Source: Trematomus loennbergii
Lineage: Eukaryota > Chordata > Actinopteri > Perciformes > Nototheniidae
Direction of reading: 5' to 3'
Assembly (NCBI GenBank): GCA_012861695.1
Contig: JAAOOA010000127.1
Location: 29,752,654-29,816,653 of the forward strand
DNA length: 64,000 nt
Positions 47,240 through 60,682 of the stretch are shown here, piece after piece. Position numbers and translations under genes: made by a program. The first letter of the stretch is position 1. Every line of letters begins with the position of its first letter. The notes under the pieces are model-generated. The model was not told the DNA's origin. It did no database searches and saw only the letters and a list, made by a program, of their open reading frames with translations.

Positions 47240-47960
47240 GATAGATAGATTTATACTTTATTGATCCCAGTTTGGGAAGTTATTTTGTTACATAAGCAGC
47301 AGTGTGTTCAGACATTAAAAATACTTTAAAAAGTGGAATAGAGAAAATAACAATTAAAAATTAAAGGGGGCCTATCATGCAAAATGCACTTTTGTACGTC
47401 TTTTATACATGAATATGTGTCCCCAGTGTTCCAGGGAACTCACCAAGTGTCAGAAAACACAACCCTCTCTATTTTCCTCCATACCCAAATCTCTAAAAAA
47501 GGGGCTGCAACGGATCTGATCAAAACTGATCCAGATTTGAACACTGTCCTGACGTCAGGACGGTGGCGCTACGGCTATTGGGCCAACTCCACCAATCAGG
47601 AGGAGACAGCCACGGCCATTGCCGTTCGAAAGCGCTGGAGACGCTGTAGTACATATGCCAGGCCTGTAGATGGTGCTGTTCTCACTGAATCAGCCCTTGC
47701 AACAGAGCTAAAAAATTCAAATTGAGCAAAATGAGGCATGGCTAAAATGCATGATCTGTTTGGTATTTTGAAAAAAAAAAAGTATAAATATGCCTTATAT
47801 AGGTATGGTCCTACACTATATTATTCAAATATAGCATGATAGGTCCACTTTAAATTAAAAATATTATATCAAATATTAACAACATAAAATATTATATAGA
47901 AAATGTCCAAAATACTACATGAGCATACTGTATATACATAGGATGGAATATAATGTATGT
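47240..47960 (-). mobile_element. LINE 3'-end fragment split by a family-A MITE
   Basis: The left part, 47240-47360, starts after a (GATA) run with tttatactttattgatccc. The right part continues after 47853 with related AT-rich sequence. The TTAA element at 47365-47849 separates them. Confidence 0.55.
47365..47849. mobile_element. TTAA-inserting MITE, family A (short form, copy 2)
   Basis: Left end AGGGGGCCTATCATGC, right end inverse AGTGGACCTATCATGC, TTAA at 47361-47364 and 47850-47853. It is 485 bp, very close to 1251-1740. Confidence 0.88.
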
Positions 47961-48944
47961 CTGTGCAGGTGTGTTTGTGTCCTTTTATCTGTGAATGTTA
48001 TCTGGTACATCCCTAACATGAAAGCGTTGGTGCTTTCTATAATATAGTATATGTAAGCGTCCTCTTAAAACCTGGCACAGGGTCAACAGATAGCCACTGA
48101 TAAAACCATTTTTTCCATTTTGAACTACCTTCATTAACACCTGGCTGGATCTAATTGAGATGTGGTTACAGATTCACTAGACCACCTTCACACACTTGAA
48201 AGTTCTGACCATATTTCACTTGCAATCTGTGCCCATGCATATAGTTTTATAAAAAGGTGTCATGCCTTAATATATGATATACGCAATATGGTGACAAATA
48301 TCAAGTCTATTCTCCATGTTTGCAGCCGATGTGTCTCAACTGAACATTTTCTTCTTGAGTTGAATTAATCAAGGGTCTGTAGTCCATTCATCTGTTGTTT
48401 TGAGACAGTCTGTCGATAATGAGGACTTTTAACCAGGCAGTGGTCCAGATCACGACTTGTGCTCTGGTGTGACTCATTCTTATTAAATGGGATAAATTAA
48501 GGGCATCTTCAGACCAGAAGTGGAATATAAAGAGCGGATAGAAGTGCTGCTGCTTTCTCGTTGTGCCATAGCAATCCACTTCATGGCCAACAAAGCCTGT
48601 TCCCACGCCAACGCTTCAAGTGCTTGTCTAATCTAATGAACCTTTAGCAATCTATTTGAGAGGATGTTATCAACCAGAGCCCTCTATTGTCAACACTGCA
48701 TCTATTTTTAGCTCAAGTGGTTACCCTACCAATGTAAGTACTGTTCCATCCATTAAGCTACACAGGAGTGAACACACCTGAATATTTCACTTTTGTACAT
48801 TATCTAAACCACAGTATCTCCAACTTCTAAACAACAACAGGTTTGCAATATTTAACAATAGTTATTTCTAATGGTTTGCAGTTGCACCTGGTGAGCTCCA
48901 AAGAGTGTTATTTTTAAAGGTTTTGGCCCCCATCTGGTACGTTA
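47961..48944. other. Non-coding, nothing recognised
   Basis: No exon-like block or bounded element. Confidence 0.4.
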
Positions 48945-48952
48945 ATCTAACG

Positions 48953-49530
48953 CAGGGGTGTCAAACTCAAGGCCCGGGGGCCAAATCCGGCCCGCGACTT
49001 CATTTAATGTGGCCCCACAAGAGCTTGCAAAGAATATAATATGTTTATTATATGGTTACATGCTACTTTACAGAAGCACGTTGCCCATAAACTACATGTC
49101 CACAATGCATCTCAAATTAGACATTTTTCTCAGAATTTGCCTTTTTGTTTCAGCATTGCCTTTTTTTCTTCAAAATATGCATTTTTTCTTAGAATTAGAT
49201 TTTTTTTCAAAATGTTACTTTTTATTTCAAAATGTCACTTCTTCTTTTTGTTTTTCCAGAATTTGGCTTTTCTTTTTAAATCATTTTGTGACATTCTCAC
49301 TGAAGAGACTTGCAATTATTTGCCCTAGACTTCTGCTTTCAGATGTAGTTAATTATGAAGTTATTAACCTATCCGATAATAATCCAATGCAGATGTAATA
49401 TAATACATTATTTTATATATATGATATATTTATATATGTATTTTTATATAGTCTTAAAGTTACAACCGGCCCTTTGAGTGCAACCATAATGCTGATGTGG
49501 CCCGCGATGAAATTGAGTTTGATACCCCTG
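48953..49530. mobile_element. hAT MITE (GGGGTGTCAAACTC family)
   Basis: Ends CAGGGGTGTCAAACTCAAGG and, from the right, CAGGGGTATCAAACTCAATT, with perfect 8-bp duplication ATCTAACG (48945-48952, 49531-49538). The 578-bp body is rich in tttttcttc-type runs. The open frames are low complexity and not genes. Confidence 0.9.
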
Positions 49531-49825
49531 ATCTAACGTCTAGAATGCCATGTGAAAGGATTGTATACAACCCTTGCTAGTCAATAGTAAAATATGGATC
49601 TTCTGGTGTCTGCAAAAACCCTAACAATCACTCTCTCTTCCTGCTGTTTGGCTTCATAGAGAGCAGCTCTTTGTACATTTGGTACTTACAGCAGAGTTAT
49701 TAATCTGTGAAAACAAAATCAGGCCTATAGGGCTTTACACAGTGAGTCCACTTCTCCCAGTTTAGCAGTTTCTTTTCCAATACTTCCTTTCAAATAGACT
49801 TGTAGGTTCCTTTAGGGTCTCTTAA

Positions 49826-50477
49826 AGGCCCGGACATACCAAGCCGATTTTGGCCGACGATGAGCGTCGACACGCCCTACTCAGATTGGTGTGTCCCGCA
49901 CCGTCGTGTCTTTTCAGCCGTGCCGACACCTTTTCGGCCGACAGCCCACCGATTCAACATGTCGAATCGGTGGGCAGTCGGCCAAAGGCTGTCGGCAAAA
50001 GAAAGCACTCTGATTGGCTGTTCAGCTAGCGAATCAGTGCATGAGAAGCGAAACGGAAGTGAGGGACCCAAACAAACTATTAAGAAGGCAAATCTGAGAT
50101 TTCATTTAACTCCAGCTCTCGACACAGGTTGGGGAAAGCCCCATGAGCTTCTCGCTGTAGAGTGAAAATGGAACACACACGCTATTTGTTGTTTGTTTAT
50201 ATCACGCAGTCTGTTCTTCTTCTCTCTGTGTATCACGCAGTCTGTCTTCCGGTTGCCTCTTTTGAATGACGAATACACACTACCGCCGCCTGCTGGTAAG
50301 GAGAGTTATTGCCACTCACGCATGCGCAGTTCGTACGTGCTTCTTGGCCGTCGGCTGAAGTCTTTGCGGTGTGTTCCAGTGCGACACATGGCCAAGACGC
50401 AGGAGGCGTGAGGCGACACAACAGTCGGGGGTCCGTCTGTGTCAGTTCTTTGGTGTCAGCTTGGTGTGTCCGGGCCT
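49826..50477. mobile_element. MITE (AGGCCCGGACA family)
   Basis: Ends AGGCCCGGACATACCAAGC and, from the right, AGGCCCGGACACACCAAGC. Flanks are TTAA at left and TTAG at right. TTA on both sides would fit Harbinger, and a mutated TTAA would fit the Kolobok/piggyBac type. It is 652 bp with an internal inverted segment around 49940-49985 (gccgacagcccaccgattc / gaatcggtgggcagtcggc). Confidence 0.8.
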
Positions 50478-50879
50478 TTAGGGCTCTATATTGGAAGTTC
50501 TGAGAATGAATAAAGCAGCAAACTACATGTAAAGATATAATGGAGTAATGGCTACATGTATAAGCAGTGAATGAAGTCACTCTCCCTCTGTTTGCGTTAT
50601 TTTTGGGGGCTTTAAAGCTGGTTACATTAATGTTATTGAAACTTAGGGCGATTACATCTTACCAAGTATATAGACTGAATGTGTAAGCAGTGTTTCCTTT
50701 TAACAAATCCAGCTGTTTCTGTTTCTGCCGAATATTAGTTCTGCTTTTGGCTCTTGTTTTGGTCCCCACCAACTCCTGAGGGTATCTAGCTACAGAACTG
50801 CACGTTCACTCTCCAATTTTCTCTGGGTCGGTGCAGTTTTAAAGATCTTGATTGCTTTGATAAGATCATTGCTTTAACC

Positions 50880-52162
50880 CAGTGGTTCTCAAACTTTTTC
50901 TGTCATTCCCCACTTTGAACAGGTGGGCCTTTTCAAGCCCCACCTGTTCCTCATCGCTCCAATAAAATGGTAGGCCAAGCTTAAAATTGTCAAATGTATC
51001 GTTCTATAACAGGGGTCTCCAACCTTGTTTAGGATGAGAGCTACTTAAAAAAAATAAAACAAGTCGTGAGCTACTTTTACTCCTCTTTTTTTTTTTTTTG
51101 CTGTGTATATATTTAGCACATTTTAACATTATGATATGCTTACCTTTAACCTTCGTTTGCTATTTGGGTCTGTGGGACCCCTTTTCAGTGTTTACTAAAA
51201 GAAAATGTATGCAATTAAATTATTTTAACGTGTTTTATTTGGGGGTGGACCTCACCTCCCCTGGGGGTCCGGGGGCATGCACCCCCGGGAAGATGTTTTT
51301 TTAAATGTTGAAGTGAAATGCATCAATCTGGTGCACTTTGAGCACAGCATGAATTGATGGATACAGCTCTCAACACTCAGATGAAAGGGAGCTGTATACT
51401 TTTTAATGATCCAAACATCTTTAGAATATGATCACAACCAATAACAAATTATTTAAACTGGTTTATTCTTATCTTATGTTACCTAGTTAGCATTCTTTCT
51501 TTTTATTTATGCATATTTTACTAATCACTCCCCTTTTAAACTGTTCTTTTTTTTTTTTACTGTCCTACAGTACACATTGGAATAATTTCTTACTTTATTT
51601 TTTACAACTAGGCTATATTAAATAATAAACACATTGCTTTTCTTCCCGACTGCAACGCTGTTGTGTGTGTGTGTGAGAGATTTTTACACATGTCTGTAAA
51701 TGATTTTGGTTTCAGATGTGTGTGTGTGAGCAGGCTCGGATTGGCCATCGGGAGATTCGGGACTTTTCCCGGTGGCCCGCTGCCGTTGGTGGGCTGCTGC
51801 TGTCGGTGGGCTGCTGCCGTTGGCATAGGCGTGGACTTTCACAGCGCCGCTGCGCTGGTACCGCATCCGCCGCCGCAAACACCCGCCGTTGCGAGGCTCC
51901 GGCGCTGTGAAAGTCCACCGCCGTTGCGAGTCTCCGGCTGTAACAGTCCACTACCGCCCGCAAGGACCCAGGTTCGATTCCGGCCTGAGGTCCAAAAAAA
52001 AAAGTAAAAAAAAAAAGTAAAAAAAAAAAAAAGTGTAAAAAAAAAAAAAGTTTAAAAAAAATAAAAAATCTCCCGTTCATTTATTCGCGATTTATTCGCG
52101 ACCCACCTATCACATCTCTGCGCCCCACCAGTGGGGCGCGCCCCACACTTTGAGAAACACTG
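50880..52162. mobile_element. hAT element inserted in the end of a piggyBac-like element
   Basis: Ends CAGTGGTTCTCAAACTTTTT and, from the right, CAGTGTTTCTCAAAGTGTGG, with perfect 8-bp duplication CTTTAACC (50872-50879, 52163-52170). It is 1283 bp. Inside, a second hAT-like left end (caggggtctccaaccttg, 51010) has no partner. A GC-rich block at 51730-51970 holds a 19-bp inverted repeat and a B-box-like ggttcgattcc (51971), followed by oligo(A) blocks. Confidence 0.88.
51831..51918. repeat. 19-bp perfect inverted repeat
   Basis: GTGGACTTTCACAGCGCCG at 51831-51849 is exactly complementary to 51900-51918, with a 50-bp GC-rich loop. Confidence 0.9.
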
Positions 52163-52168
52163 CTTTAA

Positions 52169-53303
52169 CCTGTTATGCACGGCCCCCCCAGTACCGGGCG
52201 GATAAACGCGTCATTTGCAGGAAACAACGTCTAAGGAATCTTAATATTTAATAAACTATGAATGTTTTATATCCATGTAACGGGAAGAAACTCAGCTAAC
52301 TGATCTTTTTTATTTTTTTCTCCAAAAAAACCCCACAATGCTAACACTCAGCCTCTGAATTAGCCACAAGCGAAAAAATGTAACCTATCTCTGCAACTAA
52401 ACTCACTCTAACTCCCTTATTACTTATCCTAGATGCACAGCCAACCCCTCGATTAGCATCTCCTGGAGACACAGAATCGTTTGGTGCCCACCTCAACACT
52501 CAGTGATAAACATTTGCGACGCTATAAACGAAAGCGTACATCATAACATGTGGAGCTAGGTAGCTAGAAACGCTAACATGGTTTACCTTGGTCAAAACTG
52601 GTCTTCAATGGCATTAAAACGATAAAAAAACGATGCTGCAGTTAATCCATAGGTTAATCCAATGTGTCTGTGTCCTCGTTGAAATGATTTATGATAATCC
52701 ATAAGCAATAAAACTGCTTTTTCGTTTCCAAATGTCAGAGCTAGAGATAGGTCCACTCTGCTGCAAAATTACATGCGCGCAGCCCCCACCTTTTCTCTTC
52801 ACAACGTGTGTGTGTGGGGGCCTCCCCCTTCGATTCTATTGGCTCTAACGGTCAGAAAGAGGTGTCAACCATCCAAATCGAGCAAAAAAAACATTTTCAC
52901 CCAAATCACCTCAGAGGTGGGGTGGTTTTGGCTAAACCTCTCTAAAAAGGTCAAATGTCACTTGTTTTGCATCAATCTTGATACAGGGTACTTATTATAT
53001 GTTGTCCTAAAGCTTTTAGTCTACTAACCCATCATCCAAGGGTAGTTTTCACTATCTGTAAAAAAGAATTTTTGGACGGACACTATAATTTACAGTTTTT
53101 TACTATGTAAAATCTGAATTTTCTTTAAAATAAAAAACATCTATATTGATTCTGACACTTCTACATCCAACTCACAGATGTAACCTTGCTTTGATAAAAG
53201 AAATTATTCATAAACCCTTTTAGAAGTTAAGTTGTAGTCATTTGTTTTGGGCATGTCATGTTTTGGGCCTGAAACATGAAAAACAGGCTTGGTGCTTAAC
53301 AGG
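52169..53303. mobile_element. piggyBac-like MITE
   Basis: Terminal repeats CCTGTTATGCAC (52169) and, from the right, CCTGTTAAGCAC, flanked by TTAA (52165-52168, 53304-53307). CC-starting ends with TTAA duplication fit piggyBac. It is 1135 bp with no transposase frame. The hAT to its left inserted so that its own 8-bp duplication covers the left TTAA and the first CC of this element. Confidence 0.75.
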
Positions 53304-53307
53304 TTAA

Positions 53308-54042
53308 AGAGAAGTAGAAGAACATGCATTATTTAAAAACAACAAGTTGCATTGCATTTCTTACTCTTTATCAGGAGCATTCTTTGGGGGTTAGTGTCTT
53401 GTGGGTAACTCCTATCCACATGTTCATCATTTCCTCCGATAACATCATAAACATCGTGCTGTTAGGTAATACCTCTCTCAACCCTCGTCCTCTCAGTGAG
53501 ATAAGCAATGGCGGGCGATGAGTCATCTTCATTCTTGGTGGGATTTGGCAACAGACGCTCACTCATTCAAACTGCACAAGTGGGTCAGAGTGTCATCTTC
53601 ACACCAATACACAGCCTTCATCCTTCTCTTTGCATTCCTCCATCCTATCAGAATCAAATCATCCTCTCACTCTCAAATCATTCTTAATTCTCTGTCTGTA
53701 CATCTCACTTTTTGGAGTCAGCGTCTTCTATCTTGATAAATAGATTGGAGGAAGATAACAGTTCAAACTTGGACTTAGCTCATTTATCAGAAGCACATCC
53801 ATTATGTCTGTTTTGTGCAAAGCACATACACAATAACTTGATCTTTTATTAAGCATGATACATTACGCCCTACTGCAAAACCACAAATCAACAAATATGT
53901 GTTTGCCTTACTTTACACCATGGCGTTCATTATTAAGTCTTATTGGCTCCAATCCTGATGCAAGTTATTTGTTACTTGGTGCCAGAACTGATGTATTACA
54001 TTTCCCTAAATATGTTTATGACCAAATGAAAGTGTTGCCTAC
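53308..54042. other. Non-coding, nothing recognised
   Basis: No exon-like frame or bounded repeat. Confidence 0.4.
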
Positions 54043-54046
54043 TTAA

Positions 54047-54425
54047 CGGTAGGGTAGGTAAGAATGGAGAAACCAGCTCGAGTGCGCTAGAATTTGAAAG
54101 TATGCAGCCGAAAAAAATCTGCCCCTTCCTTCAGACTTCCTTACAGAGCCCCTCCTCCAACACACACGAACGCGCACATGACCAATGAGGGCACGAGATA
54201 AGTTTGTGCACAGATGGAAGGCTGACAGGCAGGTAGGCCATCCAGTTATTTTAGCCGGGCCGGCTCAGATGATTGGTCGTGCTTTTTACAGTACTACGGC
54301 TTCCACAGATGACATTTTTTATGTATTTATTGTCAAAGTATTTCATGTATTCATTGCTATCGGGATGTTAAGAGCATTCCATGGAATATAACAAGTGTTT
54401 CTGAAGTGAATTACCTACCCCACCT
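54047..54425. mobile_element. MITE, family D, copy 3 (diverged)
   Basis: Left end CGGTAGGGTAGGTAAG preceded by TTAA, right end ...TTACCTACCCCACCT followed by GTAA. The body matches 30675-31050, with the right sub-terminal block altered. Confidence 0.8.
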
Positions 54426-55691
54426 GTAATAACACATCTAATTTTTATGGATAACTTGATCCAAATGCTGAATTGTCAAGATTCAATCCACCGGAAATAA
54501 GATGTATCCCTCTGTTGGAGTTGTTGTTGAGTTACGGTTTGATGTTCTATATCTTATAAACAGTCTTTAAATTAGTACAATCAGGGGTTTGCAGAGAGCA
54601 CTGTAACACAACTACACCCACGGTTTATTACATATGCAACTATATTAATACTTTTTCACATTAACACACTTTAATTTTCAGTCACATGTGCAGTAAAGTC
54701 CATTTGAGAAAGGATGACATTTTTACCTGCTTATTCTAAGGCCAGAATATGTACAAATATACAATGATCTAGTATGATTATCTTGCAGGACATGCATTTT
54801 TCTCATCAAAAGACTACATACATCTTTCAATCTATATAAAATGACACATTGGTCCAATAAAACATGTTATACATAATTCCCCATTCATTACAACATGACT
54901 TTCTGAATAAGACACTTTTTCTGTCTCCATCAGCGGGTGTTCACACATTTTCAGGGATATGCCACGTCTGCCACTGGTGTAGAATCCACACCTTTCGTCC
55001 CGAAGCGGCATCTATGCATAAATTAACCAAAAAGGCTGATTGCTGTTACATAAAGACTTGGTGTGAGAAAGACCTGTTATACATGAATGGCTTTGAAACC
55101 ACATTCATGCAATAGGATTAGTTTTTATGGAGGAATTATGGTTTATTTGGCCTGGAATGAGATGGTTTTCTCATGATATGGGAATTGTTTACTTGGGTTT
55201 ATCGTTGTAATGTGTGTGTAAGAAATATACTGTGTCTCCATGTGTTACAGAGAAGATACAGTATGTGTGTGCATCTGTACACGTGTGCTTTCATGTGCAA
55301 CTCAGAGAGGGATTTCTATCATTATTTTGTGTGTGTGTTATGTAGTTGTAGTTCTGTTTTTCTACTGTTTTTAAACTGTCTCCATTCATGTGTGTGTGGT
55401 GCGGTCAGAAAGTGCACTGTATTTAATGGCAATCCTCCGCCAAGCAGGATATTTTTGACTTAGTGTGTGGGTGGCTGCTGTGCGGATGTCAGAGGTAGAC
55501 AGATAGGGGACAGAGAAGGATGGAAGGAAGGAGGGAGGGAGGGTGAGAAAAAAAGAGGATGTATCCACTTCCTCAAAGCCACATGAACCATCTCTCGGCT
55601 TCCTGCCTGTCTTTCAGCTCAGGCACTTTAAAAAAACATCCACTTGGCCGCAACTCTGACAAAGATCAGATTAGTGGTTCCAGCTAAATTA

Positions 55692-55694
<3 letters not shown>
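54426..55694. other. Non-coding, nothing recognised
   Basis: T/G-rich stretches near 55210-55400 and a purine run (gaaggaaggagggagggaggg) at 55522-55543. No gene. Confidence 0.4.
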
Positions 55695-56027
<333 letters not shown>

Positions 56028-58736
56028 CTTCCCTTTGTCTTTGTCATGTGTTTGGTGTCCAAATGTGTGTGAGAGCATCCATAACTCTGTGTGTGTGTGT
56101 TCTGTTTGAAGAGCTACGAAGCGGGTGTGGAAAGAGCACCTGGGTACATGACAATTAGGTGTGAGAGAGATGAATGAAAAATGAATCCTCTGATGTGGTG
56201 TCGAGGCAGGAAACGGGGCCTTCAGACGCCTCAGATCTCATGCCAGTTCTACCTGCCACCTGACTACCTGTGAAAGGGTAAAGGTCAGGGATGGAGGATA
56301 TGTGTTTGTTTAAGATCACAGGAGGAGGGATTTAAGAAGAGTTCTCGATGATTCCACATGTACGTACATTACTTTTAGTACGACAAGTAGTTCTTGTTTC
56401 TTCTTCCGGTATCACTGCTACTCGTACCTTTTTGTTTCTACTTCTTCTGCTCCTAAACACTCTTTGTACTACTACTGCAATTTAAAAAGTAACTTCTTCT
56501 GGTACTTTTACTTATACTAAGACTAGAACTACTAGGATTAAGCGGGAATTCAATTGTTGGTTAGGGCGTTGTCAGTTACGGTGAGGCCATCAAAGTCCGG
56601 TTTGAGGAATAAATACCTTATCAGATGCGAAAACTGTTCATTTTGTTGGTACACGCACATGCATACTTGGACCCAAACGCATGACACAGAAACAGGCAGA
56701 ATGTTCAGGATGTTCAGTTTACTTGTTCGGGTACAAGTGGTGTAAAAATACTGGAGATACATGAAACAGGCCAACAAGTCTAAGAAGGGCAGATAGGACG
56801 AGCAGAGAAACAGACTTTGAAATAAACTAAGCACTGGAGAGTTTAGCCGTACACACCACACAATCTTACAGGGAACAAGGAAAAGTGAACTGGTGTATAT
56901 ATCCAAGGAACTATTTTATTGTCTCACTCGACATGCCGGCACCAGCGCAGCTTCTTGCATTGATTTTTGTTGATTTTTTAAGCCCCTTCCACTATGCCCA
57001 TGCACTTCTAACCAGACATCATCTAGATATAACCCAAAGGAGCTGTAAGAATGCATATGTCCAAGTAAATTGCTCCTTTCTAAACTGATTCACAGTGAGT
57101 GTGTTTGATCAAAACACCAAGAAATAAAATATCCAAAAGGTGAAGAAGAAGTTTAATTTTCCTGAAAACGCAAAACTAGAGAGACTACGCGTTTTGAGAA
57201 TGTCTATCAGTAATTGTTGATGCCTACATTGTCAAATGACACATTCAGGGAACAGCATTTGGCACCAATTTAGAACACGGCTCTGCGACCCGCATGTCAT
57301 GTCGTACCTCCTGTGAGTTCTGCTGAGACGCCACCTCTTGCATAAACCAAGCAGAGGACCTATTTTTATTAGGTGTGAACACTTCTGAAAGGTGTGAAAG
57401 GGCAACTCTAGACGGTGTGCAGACATCATTTTCCAGACATATTCCGCAATTAAAATGAGAAACGTCTTCAGAGTGTCCCAGACTTCAAGGGGTTTGCCTC
57501 TTTGTGTCTGTGTCGTACGAAGAGTAGGGCCCTGCCTGCTGTTAACAATCAAGGGAGGATTTGTGCAGAGTGACTCCAGCTGTGTGAGTTGTGTTAGTGT
57601 GTGCACTGCTAGTTGTTAAGTGTATAATTGTTTGTGTGTGTCCATCTTTTGGTACAGATGGCAGCCAATAAGTGTAGTGCCTTTTAATCTGTGCTCCAAA
57701 TCCATGTGTGTGTCCAGAGGGCAACCATTTGGTAGCATGTGCAAGTGTTTGTTGGTCTGTAAAAATAGAAAAGTGAAACCAGGACGAGGGGTCAGGGCCA
57801 GCTAATGCCGCCTTTGATTTTAAATAAGGATTTCCTCCCTCCATGGAGCCTGCTTTATTAACGACATTACGTGGCATCCTGTGACCAATTTCAGTACCAC
57901 ACCAACCGTCTGATACTTGGTGAAGTTATTAGATTGGTAGATTTAGACAAATACAAGATGGGGAAAACCAAACGCCCAAATTCCTCATCCAGTGTCTCCT
58001 AGTTTGACCGTTTTCCTTTGCTGGAAACGTTCCAAACTGATATTCGTATTTTTTGCACAGGTTGCAAAGGATTTGAAACACCAACTCTTGTTAATGTTTT
58101 AGTTTTAAAACTAAATATCCCCCATTGTTTTTGTTCAAGACATTAACTAATACGAGTATGCGATCAATGAAACTGAATCATAGACATAATATATACATAC
58201 TGTATTGGCTTTGGAAAGCATTCAGATCTCCTTACTTATGATGATGAGAGACTTAAAAAAACGTTCAACAGAGAAGTGTTTCTTTTGTCATGATTTTATT
58301 GAATTTCTTGCTGAAAGAGATTCCTAAAAGTAAGTTTAATCCATTTCAAATGAAAGTGTATTAAAAGTCTGAATACTCACCGAAGCCTATGAAATGAAAA
58401 TACATGTCACACTCAAATAAAGCCTAAAGCCAATGTATACACTTTTAACCTGATTCTTGGCAGTTAATAGTGACCGACCCTTGCCTAAAACTAGTATTTC
58501 ACATCACTACATTTTTTAAAACTACATCTACCATTGATTTGCTTACTGTTATTTTTGACAACATTATAACTGTTGTGTTACTGCGCACCACTCCTCCCAT
58601 ATGTGCTGGTTATCATGTGTGATCACTTGGCCCAGCTGCAATATCAACCTTGAAGAGCTCTTGTTGTTGCTTGATTTTATTCATAATCTTCCATTTAAAT
58701 ACATTAATTATTCATCATGCAGTCACTCTGTCACCT
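56028..58736. other. Non-coding, nothing bounded
   Basis: A 2.7-kb stretch with TAC/GTA-rich sequence at about 56350-56540. No conserved protein-like frame or element end was recognised. Confidence 0.4.
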
Positions 58737-58739
58737 TAA

Positions 58740-59489
58740 GGCTGCCTTTTACACGAGAACGAAACGGGTTGTATCCGCATAGTTTCTCTTGCGTATAGCC
58801 CTTTCATTTACACAAGGCCGTAACAAAACGATAGAAACGGACCCCACAAACGATAACGGGTCCCAAGGTGGATAGATCTGCAAACGAAACGATCTGGGGG
58901 GTCGAACGGCTCCGTGTAATCGCCTCTATACGATCATTTCCCGATAGATGAAGCCATAGCCCCGCCTCTCCCGACCTCTGCTGCTCACTGCTGTAGCACT
59001 AGCAGTAGCTACTGTCAGTAGCTACTGCTAGTGCTACTGCTACTGACCATGCTACAGATGTTAGTACAACATCTACAGCTCGACCATGCTACAGATATTA
59101 GTGCAAAATCTACAGCTTCTCTACCACAACCATCAGCAACAAGTGGACATGGAGAATTACATGAACTACTACATGTTGCTAAATCCACAGTGGGGCATAA
59201 ACAGAAGGGCAACCGTGCTCCGGGATCTTCTTCGCTGCTTTTGGTGTATTTTGTGGCGGACGTTACAGCGCCAGTTACAGGCCCGGCATATGTACTACAG
59301 CGTGTCCAGCGCTTTCGAGCGGTCTCGTGTGGAAGTACAGCGCCACTTACAGTCCGGCATATGTACTACAGCGTTTCCAGCGGTCTCGTTTGAACAGACA
59401 CGTTAAATGAAACGAATGCATGTGAACGGAAGACTTTTTTGAATACGCATACTGTGCATAAACGCAAACGTTCCCGTGTAAAGGCAGCC
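58740..59489. mobile_element. Harbinger-type MITE, family H, copy 2 (inverted)
   Basis: Ends GGCTGCCTTTTACACG and, from the right, GGCTGCCTTTACACGGG, flanked by TAA on both sides (58737-58739, 59490-59492). It is 750 bp and related to 38524-39291 in the opposite orientation. It holds a 22-bp-arm palindrome (58993-59037) and a tandem internal duplication (59265-59328 and 59337-59390). Confidence 0.85.
58993..59037. repeat. Near-perfect palindrome, 22-bp arms, 1-nt loop
   Basis: The arm at 58993-59014 is exactly complementary to 59016-59037 around a single T. AGCAGTAGCTACTG-type units make up the arms. Confidence 0.92.
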
Positions 59490-59492
59490 TAA

Positions 59493-59773
59493 GAAGTGCT
59501 TATGGTTTTTGGCGCATTACGGCGTAAACACAGCCAGTGTTTCATACTGAACATCACGAGGCTCCAGAGCCCAGCTGTGCCCTCTACAGTGGACACATCA
59601 CCTTATGGGGCACGCCCACCCTGCTGATTCATATTTACAATTTAGATTTGATCCATTTAGTGTGATCTCTAAAGTAACCTTGGCCTATAGAGCCACATAC
59701 TTATTTCCCACAGTTAAATGCAAATCCATTTTATCTTTTATATAATGTACATTTCTGGATTTTCTTTTCGATC
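59493..59773. other. Non-coding, nothing recognised
   Basis: Short unique-looking stretch between the MITE and the satellite. Confidence 0.4.
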
Positions 59774-60651
59774 GATAGATGGATAGATAGATAGATGGAT
59801 GGATAGATAGATGATGGATAGATAGATAGATAGATAGATAGATGGATATGATGGATGGATAGATAGATAGATGGATGGATGGATGGATAGATAGATAGAT
59901 GGATGGATGGATGGATGATAGATGGATAGATGGATGGATGGATGGATAGATGGATGGATGGATGGATAGATAGATAGATGGATAGATGGATGGATGGATG
60001 GATGGATGGATAGATGGATAGATAGATAGATAGATGGATGGATGGATGGATAGATAGATAGATAGATAGATAGATGGATGGATGGATGGATGGATAGATG
60101 GATAGATAGATAGATAGATGGATGGATGGATGGATAGATAGATAGATAGATGGATAGATAGATGGATGGATAGATGGATGGATAGATAGATAGATAGATG
60201 GATAGATAGATGGATGGATAGATAGATAGATGGATAGATAGATGGATAGATAGATGGATGGATAGATGGATGGATAGATAGATAGATAGATGGATAGATA
60301 GATGGATGGATAGATGGATGGATAGATAGATAGATAGATAGATAGATGGATGGATGGATGGATAGATAGATAGATAGATGGATAGATAGATGGATGGATA
60401 GATGGATAGATAGATGGATGGATAGATGGATGGATAGATAGATAGATAGATGGATAGATAGATGGATGGATAGATGGATGGATAGATAGATAGATGGATA
60501 GATAGATAGATGGATGGATAGATAGATAGATGACTAGATAGATGGATGGATGGATAGATAGATAGATAGATGGATAGATAGATGGATGATGATGGATGGA
60601 TAGATAGATAGATAGATAGATGGACTGGATGGATGGCTAGATAGATGGATG

Positions 60652-60682
<31 letters not shown>

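Noticed and set aside
49041..49398. Phe-rich hydrophobic ORFs that could pass for membrane proteins
   Set aside because: They lie inside the hAT MITE 48953-49530 and come from ttttttctt-type runs.
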